Shown here: positions 1 to 8,568 of the stretch, one piece after another
Layout: every line of letters starts with the position of its first letter
Position numbering within the stretch: the stretch's first letter is position 1
Assembly: GCF_000412185.1 (NCBI RefSeq)
Contig: NZ_ASJA01000005.1
Span: forward strand, 179,173-243,172
Length of the DNA: 64,000 nucleotides
Source of the DNA: Euryhalocaulis caribicus
GTDB lineage: Bacteria; Pseudomonadota; Alphaproteobacteria; Caulobacterales; Maricaulaceae
Reading direction: 5' to 3'
Notes under the pieces: generated by a model
Databases searched by the model: none
Told to the model about the DNA's origin: nothing
What the model saw: the letters and a program-made list of their open reading frames with translations, nothing else
Made by a program: the position numbers and the translations under genes

Positions 1-2
1 GC

Positions 3-407
3 GCGATCGAGGATCATGGCGGCACGTTCCTGGGCACGGGCGAGGAATATGTCGCCATGCTGCGGGAGGTCTTCCCGACCGCCCCGCGCATGACGCACCT
101 GATCACCAATATCGCCATCGAGCTGGAAGGCCCCGACAAGGCGCTGACCGAATGCTATTTCCTGGCCTTCTCCCGGCGCGAGGAAAATGGCGAGCCGTTC
201 GACCATCTTTCCTGCTGCCGCGCCGTCGACAAGTTCGAAAAGCGCGACGGCAAATGGGCCATCGCCCATCGCCGCATGTGCTGGGAATGGGGCCACGAGA
301 TGGAGACCAAGGAAACCTGGAGCCGCGGCCAGACCGCGCCCGACCCGTCCGCGCTTGTCCGGGGCGGCAAGAAGCCGAACGACATTCTCTACGAGATGGG
401 AGGCTAG
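3..407 (+). CDS. SnoaL-like NTF2-fold protein (5' end outside window)
   Basis: The reading frame is open from base 3 and ends at the TAG at 405-407, so the N-terminus lies upstream of the window. The visible part shows the same blocks as two other proteins here (2687-3220 and 24168-24719): an H-G-G-T-F block near the left edge, then F-E-K-R-D-G-K-W, an H-R-R-M-x-W-E-W block, and a K-K-P-x-D-I-L-Y-x-M-G-G end. These are typical of small SnoaL-like (NTF2-fold) proteins, which include cyclases, isomerases and hydratases as well as non-enzymes. The next gene starts 9 bp downstream and encodes an SDR, so the two are probably co-transcribed. The family assignment is good; the reaction is unknown. 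Confidence 0.85.
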   Translation, partial: AIEDHGGTFLGTGEEYVAMLREVFPTAPRMTHLITNIAIELEGPDKALTECYFLAFSRREENGEPFDHLSCCRAVDKFEKRDGKWAIAHRRMCWEWGHEMETKETWSRGQTAPDPSALVRGGKKPNDILYEMGG

Positions 408-416
408 GGTTCCGCC

Positions 417-1157
417 ATGGGCATGAATGTGAAAGGGGCTGTGGGGCTGGTCACCGGCGGCAATCGCGGCATCGGAAACGCCTTTGTCCGCGAGATGCTG
501 GAGGCGGGCGCCGCCAAGGTCTATCTGGCCGCGCGCAAGCTGTCCGACGCGGAAGAGGCGGCGGGCGGGGACGACCGCATCGTCCCCATCCAGCTGGATG
601 TTTCGAACGCGGACGAAGTGGCCGCGGCGGCCGAGCGCTGCACCGATGTTTCCATCCTTGTGAACAATGCCGGCGCCTATGCGCACAAGCGGCTGATCGG
701 GGCGGAGGACATGTCCGGCCTTCGGCAGGAGATGGAAGTCAATTTCTTCGGTCTGGTCGCCATGTGCCGGGCCTTTGCGAAGACGCTGGGCGCCAATGGC
801 GGCGGGGCGATCATCAATGTCCTGTCCGCGGGCGGGATCATCGCCGTGCCGGACATGGGCGGATACAGCCCGTCCAAATTCGCCGCGCGGGCGGCCTCCA
901 ATTCCATCCGGGCCGAGCTGATGCCGCAGGGCACGCAGGTGACCGCGCTGATCGTCGGGGCCGTGGATACGCGCATGGCCTCCCACGTCACGCGGCACAA
1001 GACGCCGCCGGAAGACATCGCCAAAGCCGGGCTGCAAGCCATCGCCGCCGGCATTGACGAGCACGACACCGATCCACACGCCGTCGCCATACGCGCCGCG
1101 CTGGCCCGCGATCCCAAGGGTCTGGAGCGCGACATGGCCGAACGGCTGAATTCCTAA
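417..1157 (+). CDS. SDR family NAD(P)-dependent oxidoreductase
   Basis: A 246-residue classical short-chain dehydrogenase. The cofactor motif T-G-G-N-R-G-I-G is at residues 13-20, N-N-A-G at 83-86, and the catalytic Ser137, Tyr150 and Lys154 have the expected spacing. It should oxidise a hydroxyl or reduce a ketone in the cytoplasm using NAD(P). It follows a SnoaL-like gene by 9 bp and precedes a carotenoid-oxygenase gene by 27 bp, so it looks like part of one operon. It is clearly paralogous to the SDR at 24716-25477, with shared blocks such as the L-S-A-G-G-I segment and Y-S-P-S-K-F-A-A-R-A-A. Substrate unknown. Confidence 0.93.
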   Translation: MGMNVKGAVGLVTGGNRGIGNAFVREMLEAGAAKVYLAARKLSDAEEAAGGDDRIVPIQLDVSNADEVAAAAERCTDVSILVNNAGAYAHKRLIGAEDMSGLRQEMEVNFFGLVAMCRAFAKTLGANGGGAIINVLSAGGIIAVPDMGGYSPSKFAARAASNSIRAELMPQGTQVTALIVGAVDTRMASHVTRHKTPPEDIAKAGLQAIAAGIDEHDTDPHAVAIRAALARDPKGLERDMAERLNS

Positions 1158-1184
1158 TCGAGACGAGAGGTCAGGACGCGAATT

Positions 1185-2690
1185 ATGACTGCGCACCTCA
1201 TCAATACCGTGCCCCATACGCTGGAGCCGACCGACCACCCCTATATGACCGGGGCCTGGACGCCGAATTTCGACGAATATGACGCCCATGACATGGAAGT
1301 CATCGGCGAGATCCCGAAGGACATTGACGGGGTCTATGTGCGGAACACGGAAAACCCGATCCACAAGCCGATCGGCACGTATCACCCGTTCGACGGCGAT
1401 GGCATGATCCACATCATGTCGTTCCGCGATGGCAAGGCCTTCTACCGCAACCGCTTCGTCCGCACCAAGGCGTTCGAGGAGGAAATGAAGGAAGGCGGGG
1501 CCATCTGGGCCGGCATCGCCGAGAACCCGAAAAAATCCAAGCGCGAAGGCTGGGGCGCGCAGGGCCGGCTGAAGGATTCGTCCTCCACCGACGTAGTGGT
1601 CCATGCCGGCCGGGTGCTGAGCACCTTCTATCAGTGCGGCGACGGTTACCGGCTGGACCCGTACACGCTGGATCAGTCCGGTCCCGAAAGCTGGGTGCCG
1701 TCCGATTATGGCATTTCGGCGCATCCCAAAGTGGACGAGCGGACGGGGGAGTTGATGTTTTTCAACTACTCCAAGGAAGCGCCGTACATGCATTACGGCG
1801 TCGTGGACAAGGATAACCAGCTGACGCACTACGTGCCGATCGAGCTGCCGGGGCCGCGCCTGCCGCATGACATGGCCTATACGGAAAACTATTCCATCCT
1901 GGCCGACCTGCCGCTGTTCTGGGACCCGGACGCGCTGGCCAAGGGTTTTCACGCCAGCCGCTTCTTCCGCGATCTGCCGACGCGCTTTGCGATCATCCCG
2001 CGCCACGGCCAGCCGGAGGACATCAAGTGGTTCGAGGCGGACCCGACCTATGTGCTGCACTGGATGAACGCCTATGAGGAGGGCGACGAGATTATCCTGG
2101 ACGGCTATTTCCAGGAGGAGCCGCAGCCGCAGCCGCTGGAGCACATGCACCCGGAGCTGGGGCAGATGATGGCGTTCCTGGACGAGCATTCCTTCCGTCC
2201 GAAACTTCATCGCTGGCGCTTCAACCTGAAGACGGGCGAGACGAAGGAAGAGCATCTGGACGACCGCATTCTGGAGTTCGGCTCCTTCAATCAGGACATT
2301 GGCGGGACCAAGGGACGCTATCTCTATTCCACCACCACCAAGCCGGGCTGGTTCCTGTTCGACGGCGTGGTCAAGCATGATTTCGAGACCGGCCAGTCCC
2401 AGTCCGTAAGCTTTGGCGACAACCGCTTCGGCAGCGAGGCGCCGTTCGCCCCGCGCCAGAATGCGCAGGACGAGGATGACGGCTATCTGGTCAGCTTCAT
2501 CACCGACATGAACGAGAACCGCTCGGAATGCGTGCTGATCGACGCCAAGAATATCGAGGATGGCCCGGTGTGCCGGATCATCCTGCCGCGCCGGATTTCC
2601 AGCGGCACGCACGCCACCTGGGCTGACGGCCCGCGCCTGCGCGAGACGCAATCGCGGCTGGGCATCACGGCCGGGGAGATGGCGGCATGA
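1185..2690 (+). CDS. Carotenoid oxygenase family protein (lignostilbene dioxygenase-like)
   Basis: A 501-residue protein of the family of non-haem iron enzymes that cleave a C=C bond in carotenoids, apocarotenoids, stilbenes or isoeugenol-type compounds. Four histidines lie in family-typical contexts and spacing: His180 (S-A-H-P-K), His228 (L-P-H-D-M-A), His292 (V-L-H-W-M-N-A-Y) and His476 (G-T-H-A-T-W). They are the expected Fe(II) ligands. The N-terminal H-P-F-D-G-D-G-M-I-H block is also typical. There is no signal peptide. Its stop overlaps the start of the next gene (ATGA at 2687-2690), which implies translational coupling to a SnoaL-like protein. The setting among CoA ligases and SDRs favours a catabolic role on a phenylpropanoid- or terpenoid-like olefin; this is inference. 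Confidence 0.93.
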   Translation: MTAHLINTVPHTLEPTDHPYMTGAWTPNFDEYDAHDMEVIGEIPKDIDGVYVRNTENPIHKPIGTYHPFDGDGMIHIMSFRDGKAFYRNRFVRTKAFEEEMKEGGAIWAGIAENPKKSKREGWGAQGRLKDSSSTDVVVHAGRVLSTFYQCGDGYRLDPYTLDQSGPESWVPSDYGISAHPKVDERTGELMFFNYSKEAPYMHYGVVDKDNQLTHYVPIELPGPRLPHDMAYTENYSILADLPLFWDPDALAKGFHASRFFRDLPTRFAIIPRHGQPEDIKWFEADPTYVLHWMNAYEEGDEIILDGYFQEEPQPQPLEHMHPELGQMMAFLDEHSFRPKLHRWRFNLKTGETKEEHLDDRILEFGSFNQDIGGTKGRYLYSTTTKPGWFLFDGVVKHDFETGQSQSVSFGDNRFGSEAPFAPRQNAQDEDDGYLVSFITDMNENRSECVLIDAKNIEDGPVCRIILPRRISSGTHATWADGPRLRETQSRLGITAGEMAA

Positions 2691-3220
2691 GCCTGGACGC
2701 CCCGAACACGACCGAAGACCTGCTGGCCAAGGAAGACATCCGCGACGTGCTGGCCCGCTATGCGCGCGGCATCGACCGGGCGGACGGCGAGCTGCTGAAA
2801 AGCTGCTATCACGCGGACGCGCAGGAAGAGCACGGCAGCACCTATGCCGGCCCGGCGCACCCCTATATCGACGGCGCGGTGGCGCGGATGAAGAAGAACC
2901 CGCACCCGATGGCGCACTATATCTGCAACACGCATGTGGAGCGGGACGGCGATACCGCCTTCGTCGAGACCTATGTCCTGACCTTTGCGCGGTTCGAAAA
3001 GGACGGCGAACCCTATGACACGCTGACCGGCGGGCGGCTGTTCGACAAGTTCGAAAAGCGCGACGGCAAGTGGAAGATCGCCCACCGCAAGATGACCTTC
3101 GACTGGAACCGCGACGCGCCCTCCGCCGAGGGCTGGTGCTTGGGGGTGTTCGACCCCGAAGACCCCAAGATGAATATGTGGGGCCGCGACGGACAAGACC
3201 TGACCTATACGCGGTTTTAG
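2687..3220 (+). CDS. SnoaL-like NTF2-fold protein
   Basis: A 177-residue SnoaL-like protein whose ATG overlaps the stop of the carotenoid oxygenase by 4 bp. Key blocks are I-D-R-A-D near residue 27, E-E-H-G-S-T, F-D-K-F-E-K-R-D-G-K-W, and A-H-R-K-M-T-F-D-W-N-R. These match the partial protein at 3-407 and the one at 24168-24719, so three paralogues sit within 25 kb. Its C-terminus lacks the K-K-P-x-D-I-L-Y tail of the other two. It may act on the product of the oxygenase, but the family includes both enzymes and binding proteins, so the function is open. It is the last gene of the rightward operon. Confidence 0.9.
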   Translation: MSLDAPNTTEDLLAKEDIRDVLARYARGIDRADGELLKSCYHADAQEEHGSTYAGPAHPYIDGAVARMKKNPHPMAHYICNTHVERDGDTAFVETYVLTFARFEKDGEPYDTLTGGRLFDKFEKRDGKWKIAHRKMTFDWNRDAPSAEGWCLGVFDPEDPKMNMWGRDGQDLTYTRF

Positions 3221-3271
3221 GCGGTTTTTTTCTTTTACGGGGGGCTGGCAGGATTGCGTGTAGCCGCCTGA

Positions 3272-3398
3272 CCACCCCTCTCCCATTCCGTCATCCAAAG
3301 CCCTTGCGGCCTTTGGGACTTCATTACCCTCTCCCCTTCTTAAGGGGCGAGGGTTTTTCTCTTTCGCCCACCGCCAGCCTCCACCGTCATCCTCCGGG
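3272..3398 (+). repeat. Dispersed non-coding repeat A, copy 1
   Basis: A unit of about 127 bp running from a CCACCCCTCTCCC start to a CGTCATCCTCCGG end, with a C4/G4-rich hairpin core (CTCCCC...GGGGCGAG). The reverse complement of 35598-35723 matches it along its whole length with only scattered differences. It does not look coding. It resembles the palindromic intergenic repeats common in alphaproteobacteria. Confidence 0.85.
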
Positions 3399-3428
3399 TG
3401 ATAGCGAGCGCGCGTTGCCTTTGTGACG

Positions 3429-3556
3429 GCCCTTCGAGACGCCGCGCTCTGGCGCGGCTCCTCAGGGTGAGGGTGATGGGAGCGGGGGTTAGACCATTAA
3501 TGCTTTCAATCCCCAAACCTTAGCCTGAGGAGCTGCGGAGCAGCGTCTCGAAGGCG
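3429..3556 (+). repeat. Dispersed palindromic repeat B, copy 1
   Basis: Two inverted arms carrying CCTTCGAGACGC...GCTCCTCAGG (3431-3473 and, inverted, 3519-3554) flank a spacer of about 45 bp. The left arm has its own GCCGCGC/GCGCGGC hairpin. The full arm-spacer-arm unit recurs in inverted orientation at 34964-35087, with similarity extending through the spacer. This is REP/BIME-like architecture. Confidence 0.85.
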
Positions 3557-3606
3557 AGGTCCAGAAAGCACAAACTTCCCGGCAAACTCCGCGAAACTTC
3601 CCCGCA

Positions 3607-3642
3607 AAAGAAAAGACCGCAGGCCGTTGGCGGCCTGCGGTC
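3607..3642 (-). terminator. Rho-independent terminator of the TonB receptor gene
   Basis: A perfect 12-bp stem (3615-3626 with 3631-3642) and a 4-nt loop. Read on the minus strand it is followed by a T-rich tract. It lies 37 bp beyond the receptor stop codon. Confidence 0.85.
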
Positions 3643-3678
3643 GTCCCCCCGCAAAAGATCCTTTTACGGATCTGTTCG

Positions 3679-6004
3679 CTAGAACTGGTAGCTCAGCTCC
3701 ACGCCATAGGTGCGCGGGGCGCCGAGGCGGGACATTTCGTCGCCGAGGAACGGAATGAGGTTCACGCGGTGGAACTCGTCGGTGAGGTTGCGGCCCCAGA
3801 CGGACACGCCCCAGGGCTGATCCGGCGGAGACAGGGTGAGGTTGGCGTTCAGGAGGCCGTAGGCTTCCTCTTTCTGAATGTTTTCAGGCGACCAGAACAG
3901 CTCGCCCTGATGGGCGTAGGTCACGCGGGCGGTAAGCGCATCGCGCCACTGGCCGGCGTCCAGCGTCAGCTCCGCCCCGATATTATACTGGTATTCCGGG
4001 GTGCGCTGCAGCTTGTTGCCGGAGGCGTCGAGACCGTTGGAGTCGATGAACTCCAGATATTCGGTGTCGAGCACGGTCACCGCGCCGAACAGGAAGAGGT
4101 TTTCGGTCGCCTGCAGCTGGAACTCGCCCTCGAAGCCGAGGATTTCGGCGTCGGCGGCGTTGTCGGTGATGTTGCACAGGCACCCGTCATCGGTCTGGGT
4201 GACCTGCAGGTCCTTGTACTCCATGAAGAAGCCCGCGAGGTTCAGGCGCGCGCGTCCGTCAAAGAAGTCCCACTTGGCGCCGGCCTCGAAGTTATTGACC
4301 GTTTCCGGGTCGTAGGAGGTCTGGGCCGCGATGGCGTTGGCCGGGTCGTCCTCGAACCCGCCGCCCTTATAGCCGCGCGAATAGGTGAGATAGAGGAAGA
4401 GGTCCTCGGTCGGGGTGATCTCCGCCGTGATCTGCGGGGTCAGCTCCGACCAGCTGTCGTCATAATCGGCGGTGAAGGACTCGCCCTCCAGGAAGGTGGC
4501 GGCGAGCGGCGTGGCCGCGACCGGGTCATCCGGGTTGAACTTGTCGCCGGTTTCGACGGCGGTGCCGGTGACCGTGCCTTCCTTCTTGTCGTGCGAATAG
4601 CGCAGGCCGCCGACGATGCGGAACATGTCGTTGAAGGTGTAGCCCACCTGTCCGAAGGCGGCGTAGGAGGTGGTGTTCGCCTTGTTGTCCCAGTGGGATT
4701 CGCCGTTCAGCGTCGGCAGGCCCAGAAGGTTTTCCACCCAGAACTTGTCGTATTTCTTCACGTCGTCGTGCTGGAAATACACGCCCGCGATCCAGTCGAA
4801 CGGGCTGTCGCCCAGCGACGATGTCAGGCGGAGCTCCTGGCTGAACTGAACGATGGCCTCCTTCTCGTTCACCGGGAATTCGAAGGTGAGCGGACTGGCG
4901 ACGCCGAACGGGCTGTCCGGGCCAAGGCCGGTCTGACTGTAGATATTGTGGGCTTCGCCGTCGCGATAGCCGGTGATGCTGGACAGGGTCGCGTTGTTAT
5001 TGGCGACCGGAACGTCGATGCCCAGCGTCACGCCGAAGGCCTCGCGCTCCAGCCCTTGCGAGGTGGGGTCCAGATCGCCCTTGTAGGTCGGGTGTTCGGG
5101 CAGGCCTTCGCGCAGGTCCAGACCGCCCTCCCGCACGCTGTCGATCAGGGCGCGGGTGGCGCTCCACGGTCCCTGGCCCGGCAGGTTCGGGTCGTCCAGG
5201 CCAACCGAATGGAAGCCGTTGGATTCGTCATTCATATAGTCGAAGACGAGACGGGCGCGGGCGTCGCTCTGGTCAGACTCCCAGAGGAGCTGGCCGCGGA
5301 ACTGCGCCGATTTCAGGTCGTCGAGGTCGCGGCCGTGGAGGATGTCTTCGTTATAGCCGTCGCGGTCGCGGTACTGGACGGAGAGGCGCGTCGCCAGCGT
5401 GTCGGTGATCGGGCCGGTCCAGTGGCCGGAAATGAATTTGGAGCTGTAATTGCCGTAGCCGACGCGGATCGCGCCGCCGGGTTCGAACTCCGGCTCGCGC
5501 GTGATGACGGAAATGGCGCCGCCGACGACGTTGCGGCCCAGCAGCACGCCTTGCGGCCCGCGAATGACCGACGCGCTCGATATCGAAGAAATCGGTGTTC
5601 AGAAGGCCGGAACGGCCGACATAGACATTGTGGATGAAAATGCCGATCGACTGGTCGGCCGAGGGCGAGTCGAGGCGCGTATTGGTGATGCCGCGGATAT
5701 TGTATTCGTTGTCCAGCGGGGTCAGCGCGGTGAAGGACAGCGAGGCGACGCTGCGCGCCAGATCCTCATAGGACTGGATATTGTCGTTCTCCAGATTTTC
5801 GCCGGTCACGGCGGCGACGGCGACGGAGGTGTTCTGAAGGCCGGTTTCGCGGCGTTGCGCGGTGACCATGATTTCGTCCAGCGCGAAGCCTGATTGCGCC
5901 TGGTCCTGGGCGGGCGGGCCCTGGTCCTGCGCCATGGCGGCGGACGGCGCGGCGGCCAGGGCGGCGGCAAGCGCAATGAGAGACGGCGTGATGCTGGAAC
6001 GCAT
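3679..6004 (-). pseudogene. TonB-dependent receptor split by a 2-bp frameshift
   Basis: An outer-membrane TonB-dependent receptor of about 775 residues if the frame is restored, close to its paralogue at 19958-22174. The start at 6004 has a GGAGG ribosome site and gives a signal peptide ending A-M-A-Q. A TonB box (D-E-I-M-V-T-A-Q-R-R) and most of the plug follow up to F-F-D-I-E-R-V. There the frame breaks. Continuing with V-I-R-G-P-Q-G and L-L-G-R-N-V-V-G-G-A in the other frame restores the standard plug sequence, meaning 2 bp are missing near position 5569. The barrel half (to 3679) stays open to the final Tyr-Gln-Phe. Either a recent inactivation or an assembly error is possible; the intact barrel codons suggest a very recent event. 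Confidence 0.85.
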
Positions 6005-6080
6005 GAATTTTTCCTCCCCGTTGCCGGGCCGCGTAACTGCCGCGGCTTGGCCGGTTTTGCCCGGCCCGGCGTTATTGATG

Positions 6081-6101
6081 CGCCGAGTCACTGACTCGGC
6101 G
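6081..6101. promoter_or_regulatory. Perfect 10-1-10 palindrome, candidate operator
   Basis: CGCCGAGTCA, one C, then TGACTCGGCG, flanked by imperfect TTGA/TCAA extensions. It lies 77-97 bp before the receptor start codon. GAGTCA-N-TGACTC half-sites resemble TetR-family operators. No poly-T follows, so a terminator is less likely. The assignment is inference. Confidence 0.5.
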
Positions 6102-6284
6102 TCAATCAATTGTCATCAGAGAGGGTTTGGAAATGCAAGTGAAAAAGTCAAAAGCCCCAAGGATAGGGGCGGGGTGTGGCAAGGATGCACGAAGCAAAGC
6201 GTCGCCCGAGGGTTGAAATCGCTGCGGTTCAACGGTTTCCTCTTACCCTAACGGCAACTTTATTGAGTGAAAGCCAGTATATAT

Positions 6285-6299
6285 TGTTGCGATGCAACA
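6285..6299. promoter_or_regulatory. Palindrome TGTTGC-GAT-GCAACA, candidate operator
   Basis: A perfect 6-3-6 inverted repeat inside an AT-rich segment (TATATAT to its left, a T6 run to its right), about 150 bp before the paaN-like start codon. The position fits a repressor site over a promoter. Confidence 0.4.
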
Positions 6300-6448
6300 T
6301 TTTTTATTGTGCTTTGCGGCATTGGCGGGGCTGGGCTTATGCCTGCGCGACTGCCGCGCCGCACCGCGCCAACGGGCTTTAACGCGACTTGCATAACGGA
6401 TACCAAGGACGACAAAAATCGTTCCTTCTTGTCGAGGAGACAGACCCC

Positions 6449-8143
6449 ATGACCCAACAGGCCGCCGATCTGGCGCAAACGCACGCCGTCACCCTGGAGA
6501 AGGCGCTGGAGGCCTGCCGCACGCGCGCCTATTGGAGCCCGTTCAAGGAGTCGCCCTCCAGCAAGATTCACGGCAATGAGAAGCCGGCCGAAGGCAAGGC
6601 GGCGTTCGAGGCGATGCTGGGCAAGCCTTTCGAGCTGGACCAGCCGGGGGAGATCGGGCGGACCGGATACGAGGTTTCGCCCTATACGCAGAAACCGCTG
6701 GGCATCGATTATCCGAAAGCGGACCCGGATGCGCTGTTCGCGGCGGCCAGGGCGGCGATGCCGGGCTGGAACGCCCTGACGCCCGAGGAACGCGCGGGGG
6801 TGTGCCTGGAGATGGCGTTCCGGCTGGAAGACCAGGCCTTCGCCAACGCGCACGCGACCATGCACACGGCCGGGCAATCCTATCTGATGGCGTTTTCCGG
6901 CAGCGGGGCGAACGCGCTGGACCGCGGGGTGGAGGCGCTGGCCTATGGCTACAAGGCGCTGAAGGACATCCCGCAGGAAGCCGAATGGGAAAAGAATTTC
7001 GGCGCGGGCGGGGATGTGCGCCTGAAAAAGACCTATCGCACGCGGCCGCGCGGCGTGGCGGTGGTGATCTGCTGCGCGACCTTTCCGATGTGGAACGCCT
7101 ATCCGGCGATCTTCGCCAACCTGATGACCGGCAATCCGGTGATCCTGAAACCGCACCCGAATGGCATCCTGCCGGTGGCGATGGCGGTGAAGCGGTGCCG
7201 GGAGGTTCTGGCGGGCGCCGGGTTCGACCCGAACCTTGTGCTGCTGGCCGCCGATACGCGGGAGGCGCCGGCGACGATCGACCTGATCCAGCACGCCGAT
7301 TGCGCGATCATCGACTATACCGGCAGCCAGCGCTTCGGGACGTGGATCGAACAGAATTGCCGCGACAAGCTGGTCTATACGGAAACGGCCGGATGCAACG
7401 GCGTGGTGATCGAGTCGACGGACGATCTCGACGGGCTGATCAATGGCCTCGCCAATGTGCTGTGCGGGTTCTCGGCCCAGATGTGCACGACGCCGCAGAA
7501 CATTCATGTGCCGGCGGAGGGGATTGTCGCGGACGGCGAGCGGATCACGTTCGACGATTTCGCGGACCGGCTGACAGAGGCGATTGCCGAGCGGACGGGC
7601 AATCCGAAGCGCGCCGCGGCGCTGTGCGCGGCGGTGCAGGCGGAAGCCTCGCTGGAGCTGATCGAGAAATTGCGCGGGGCGGCCGGGAAGGCCGGTCGCG
7701 TGCGGCTGGACAGCCGCCCCTATGACCACCCGGAGTTTCCGGACGCGCGCACCGCGACGCCGCTGGTGATCGAGACCGATGCGGATCATTCCGAGCTTTA
7801 TTCGGAGGAGCATTTCGCGCCGGTCGCCTTCCTGATCCGGGAGGCGGACGCGGATGCGGCGCTGTCCAACGCCGCGCGGCTGGCGCGGGAGAAGGGGGCG
7901 ATCAGCTCCTACCTTTACTCGGCGCAGCCGGATTATCTCAGCAAAGCGCAGAACGCGTTTGCCGACGCCGGGGCCTCGCTCTGGTGCAACATGCCGGCGA
8001 ACATGCCGATCAATTTCGCCGCCGCGTACAGCGATTATCACGTCACGGGGCTAAACCCGGCGGGCAATGCGTGCCTGGCGGATCTGGCGTTCGTTGCCAA
8101 CCGGTTCCGCATCGTGCAGTTCCGCGAACCGGCGGCGGCGTGA
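6449..8143 (+). CDS. paaN: PaaN-type aldehyde dehydrogenase family protein
   Basis: A 564-residue protein of the aldehyde dehydrogenase superfamily, matching the PaaN form linked to phenylacetic acid degradation. It has the blocks R-T-R-P-R-G-V-A, F-P-M-W-N-A-Y-P and K-P-H-P-N-G, with catalytic Glu312 (Y-T-E-T-A-G) and Cys346 (Q-M-C-T-T-P-Q). The ATG at 6449 has a GAGGAG ribosome site; an upstream in-frame ATG lacks one. There is no C-terminal hotdog/hydratase domain as in PaaZ. No paaABCDE, paaG or paaK is nearby, so it probably oxidises an aldehyde from another pathway. Its stop overlaps the start of the lipocalin-like gene by 1 bp. Confidence 0.88.
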   Translation: MTQQAADLAQTHAVTLEKALEACRTRAYWSPFKESPSSKIHGNEKPAEGKAAFEAMLGKPFELDQPGEIGRTGYEVSPYTQKPLGIDYPKADPDALFAAARAAMPGWNALTPEERAGVCLEMAFRLEDQAFANAHATMHTAGQSYLMAFSGSGANALDRGVEALAYGYKALKDIPQEAEWEKNFGAGGDVRLKKTYRTRPRGVAVVICCATFPMWNAYPAIFANLMTGNPVILKPHPNGILPVAMAVKRCREVLAGAGFDPNLVLLAADTREAPATIDLIQHADCAIIDYTGSQRFGTWIEQNCRDKLVYTETAGCNGVVIESTDDLDGLINGLANVLCGFSAQMCTTPQNIHVPAEGIVADGERITFDDFADRLTEAIAERTGNPKRAAALCAAVQAEASLELIEKLRGAAGKAGRVRLDSRPYDHPEFPDARTATPLVIETDADHSELYSEEHFAPVAFLIREADADAALSNAARLAREKGAISSYLYSAQPDYLSKAQNAFADAGASLWCNMPANMPINFAAAYSDYHVTGLNPAGNACLADLAFVANRFRIVQFREPAAA

Positions 8144-8568
8144 TGGCGCGCGAAGAGGATCTGATCGGGAGCTGGCGTCTGGTCAGCTGGACGATTTCCT
8201 ATCCCGACGGGCGCAAGACGCATCCGTTCGGCGAGGCGCCGGAGGGGATGATCCTCTATACCGCGGACGGGGCGATGTCGGCGGCGATTGCGCGTAGCGG
8301 TCGGCCGTTGTTCGGGCGCGCCGATATCCGCAATGCGCCGGAGGGCGAGCGGGCCGCCGCTTACGATTCCTATTTCTCATACGCCGGGCGCTGGACGCTG
8401 GACGGCGATCAGGTGCGGCACGAGGTGACGCTGGCCCTGAACCCCGACTTCGTCGGCACGACACAGGTGCGCGACGTGCTGCTGGAGGGGGAGACGCTGA
8501 CCCTGTCAGCGGACGAGGGGACGGGCGCCAAGGCCCGCCATCACGCCCTGGTCTGGAAGCGGCGCTAG
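8143..8568 (+). CDS. Lipocalin-like domain protein
   Basis: A 141-residue protein starting with the L-I-G-S-W-R-L-V-S-W block of lipocalin-like (Lipocalin_5 type) proteins, followed by a G-M-I-L-Y-T-A-D-G-A-M strand and a W-T-L-D-G-D-Q-V-R-H-E-V strand. It has no signal peptide. Such small beta-barrels are often found with SnoaL-like and aromatic-degradation genes and may bind or isomerise a hydrophobic intermediate, but the function is not established. It is coupled to the paaN-like gene (TGATG) and overlaps the convergent MFS gene by 4 bp. Confidence 0.8.
   Translation: MAREEDLIGSWRLVSWTISYPDGRKTHPFGEAPEGMILYTADGAMSAAIARSGRPLFGRADIRNAPEGERAAAYDSYFSYAGRWTLDGDQVRHEVTLALNPDFVGTTQVRDVLLEGETLTLSADEGTGAKARHHALVWKRR

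Larger units (their letters stand above)
3221..3678. other. Intergenic region with two repeat units
   Basis: Between the convergent SnoaL-like gene and the TonB receptor I see no credible gene. The stretch holds two repeat units (3272-3398 and 3429-3556) that recur inverted near 35 kb, and a terminator hairpin for the receptor gene. Confidence 0.8.
6005..6448. other. Divergent intergenic region
   Basis: The 444 bp between the leftward receptor gene and the rightward paaN-like gene should hold both promoters. It contains two perfect palindromes (6081-6101 and 6285-6299, listed separately). Short open frames here have no support. Confidence 0.7.

Noticed and set aside
152..1057. Long open frame overlapping the SnoaL and SDR genes in another frame
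   Set aside because: The translation is Arg/Gly/His-rich and unconserved; it is a GC-bias shadow of two genes with clear motifs.
3769..5637. 622-codon frame on the plus strand opposite the TonB receptor
   Set aside because: It mirrors the receptor codons, with Val/Gly/Glu/Ala-rich low-information sequence. The minus strand has receptor motifs and a signal peptide.
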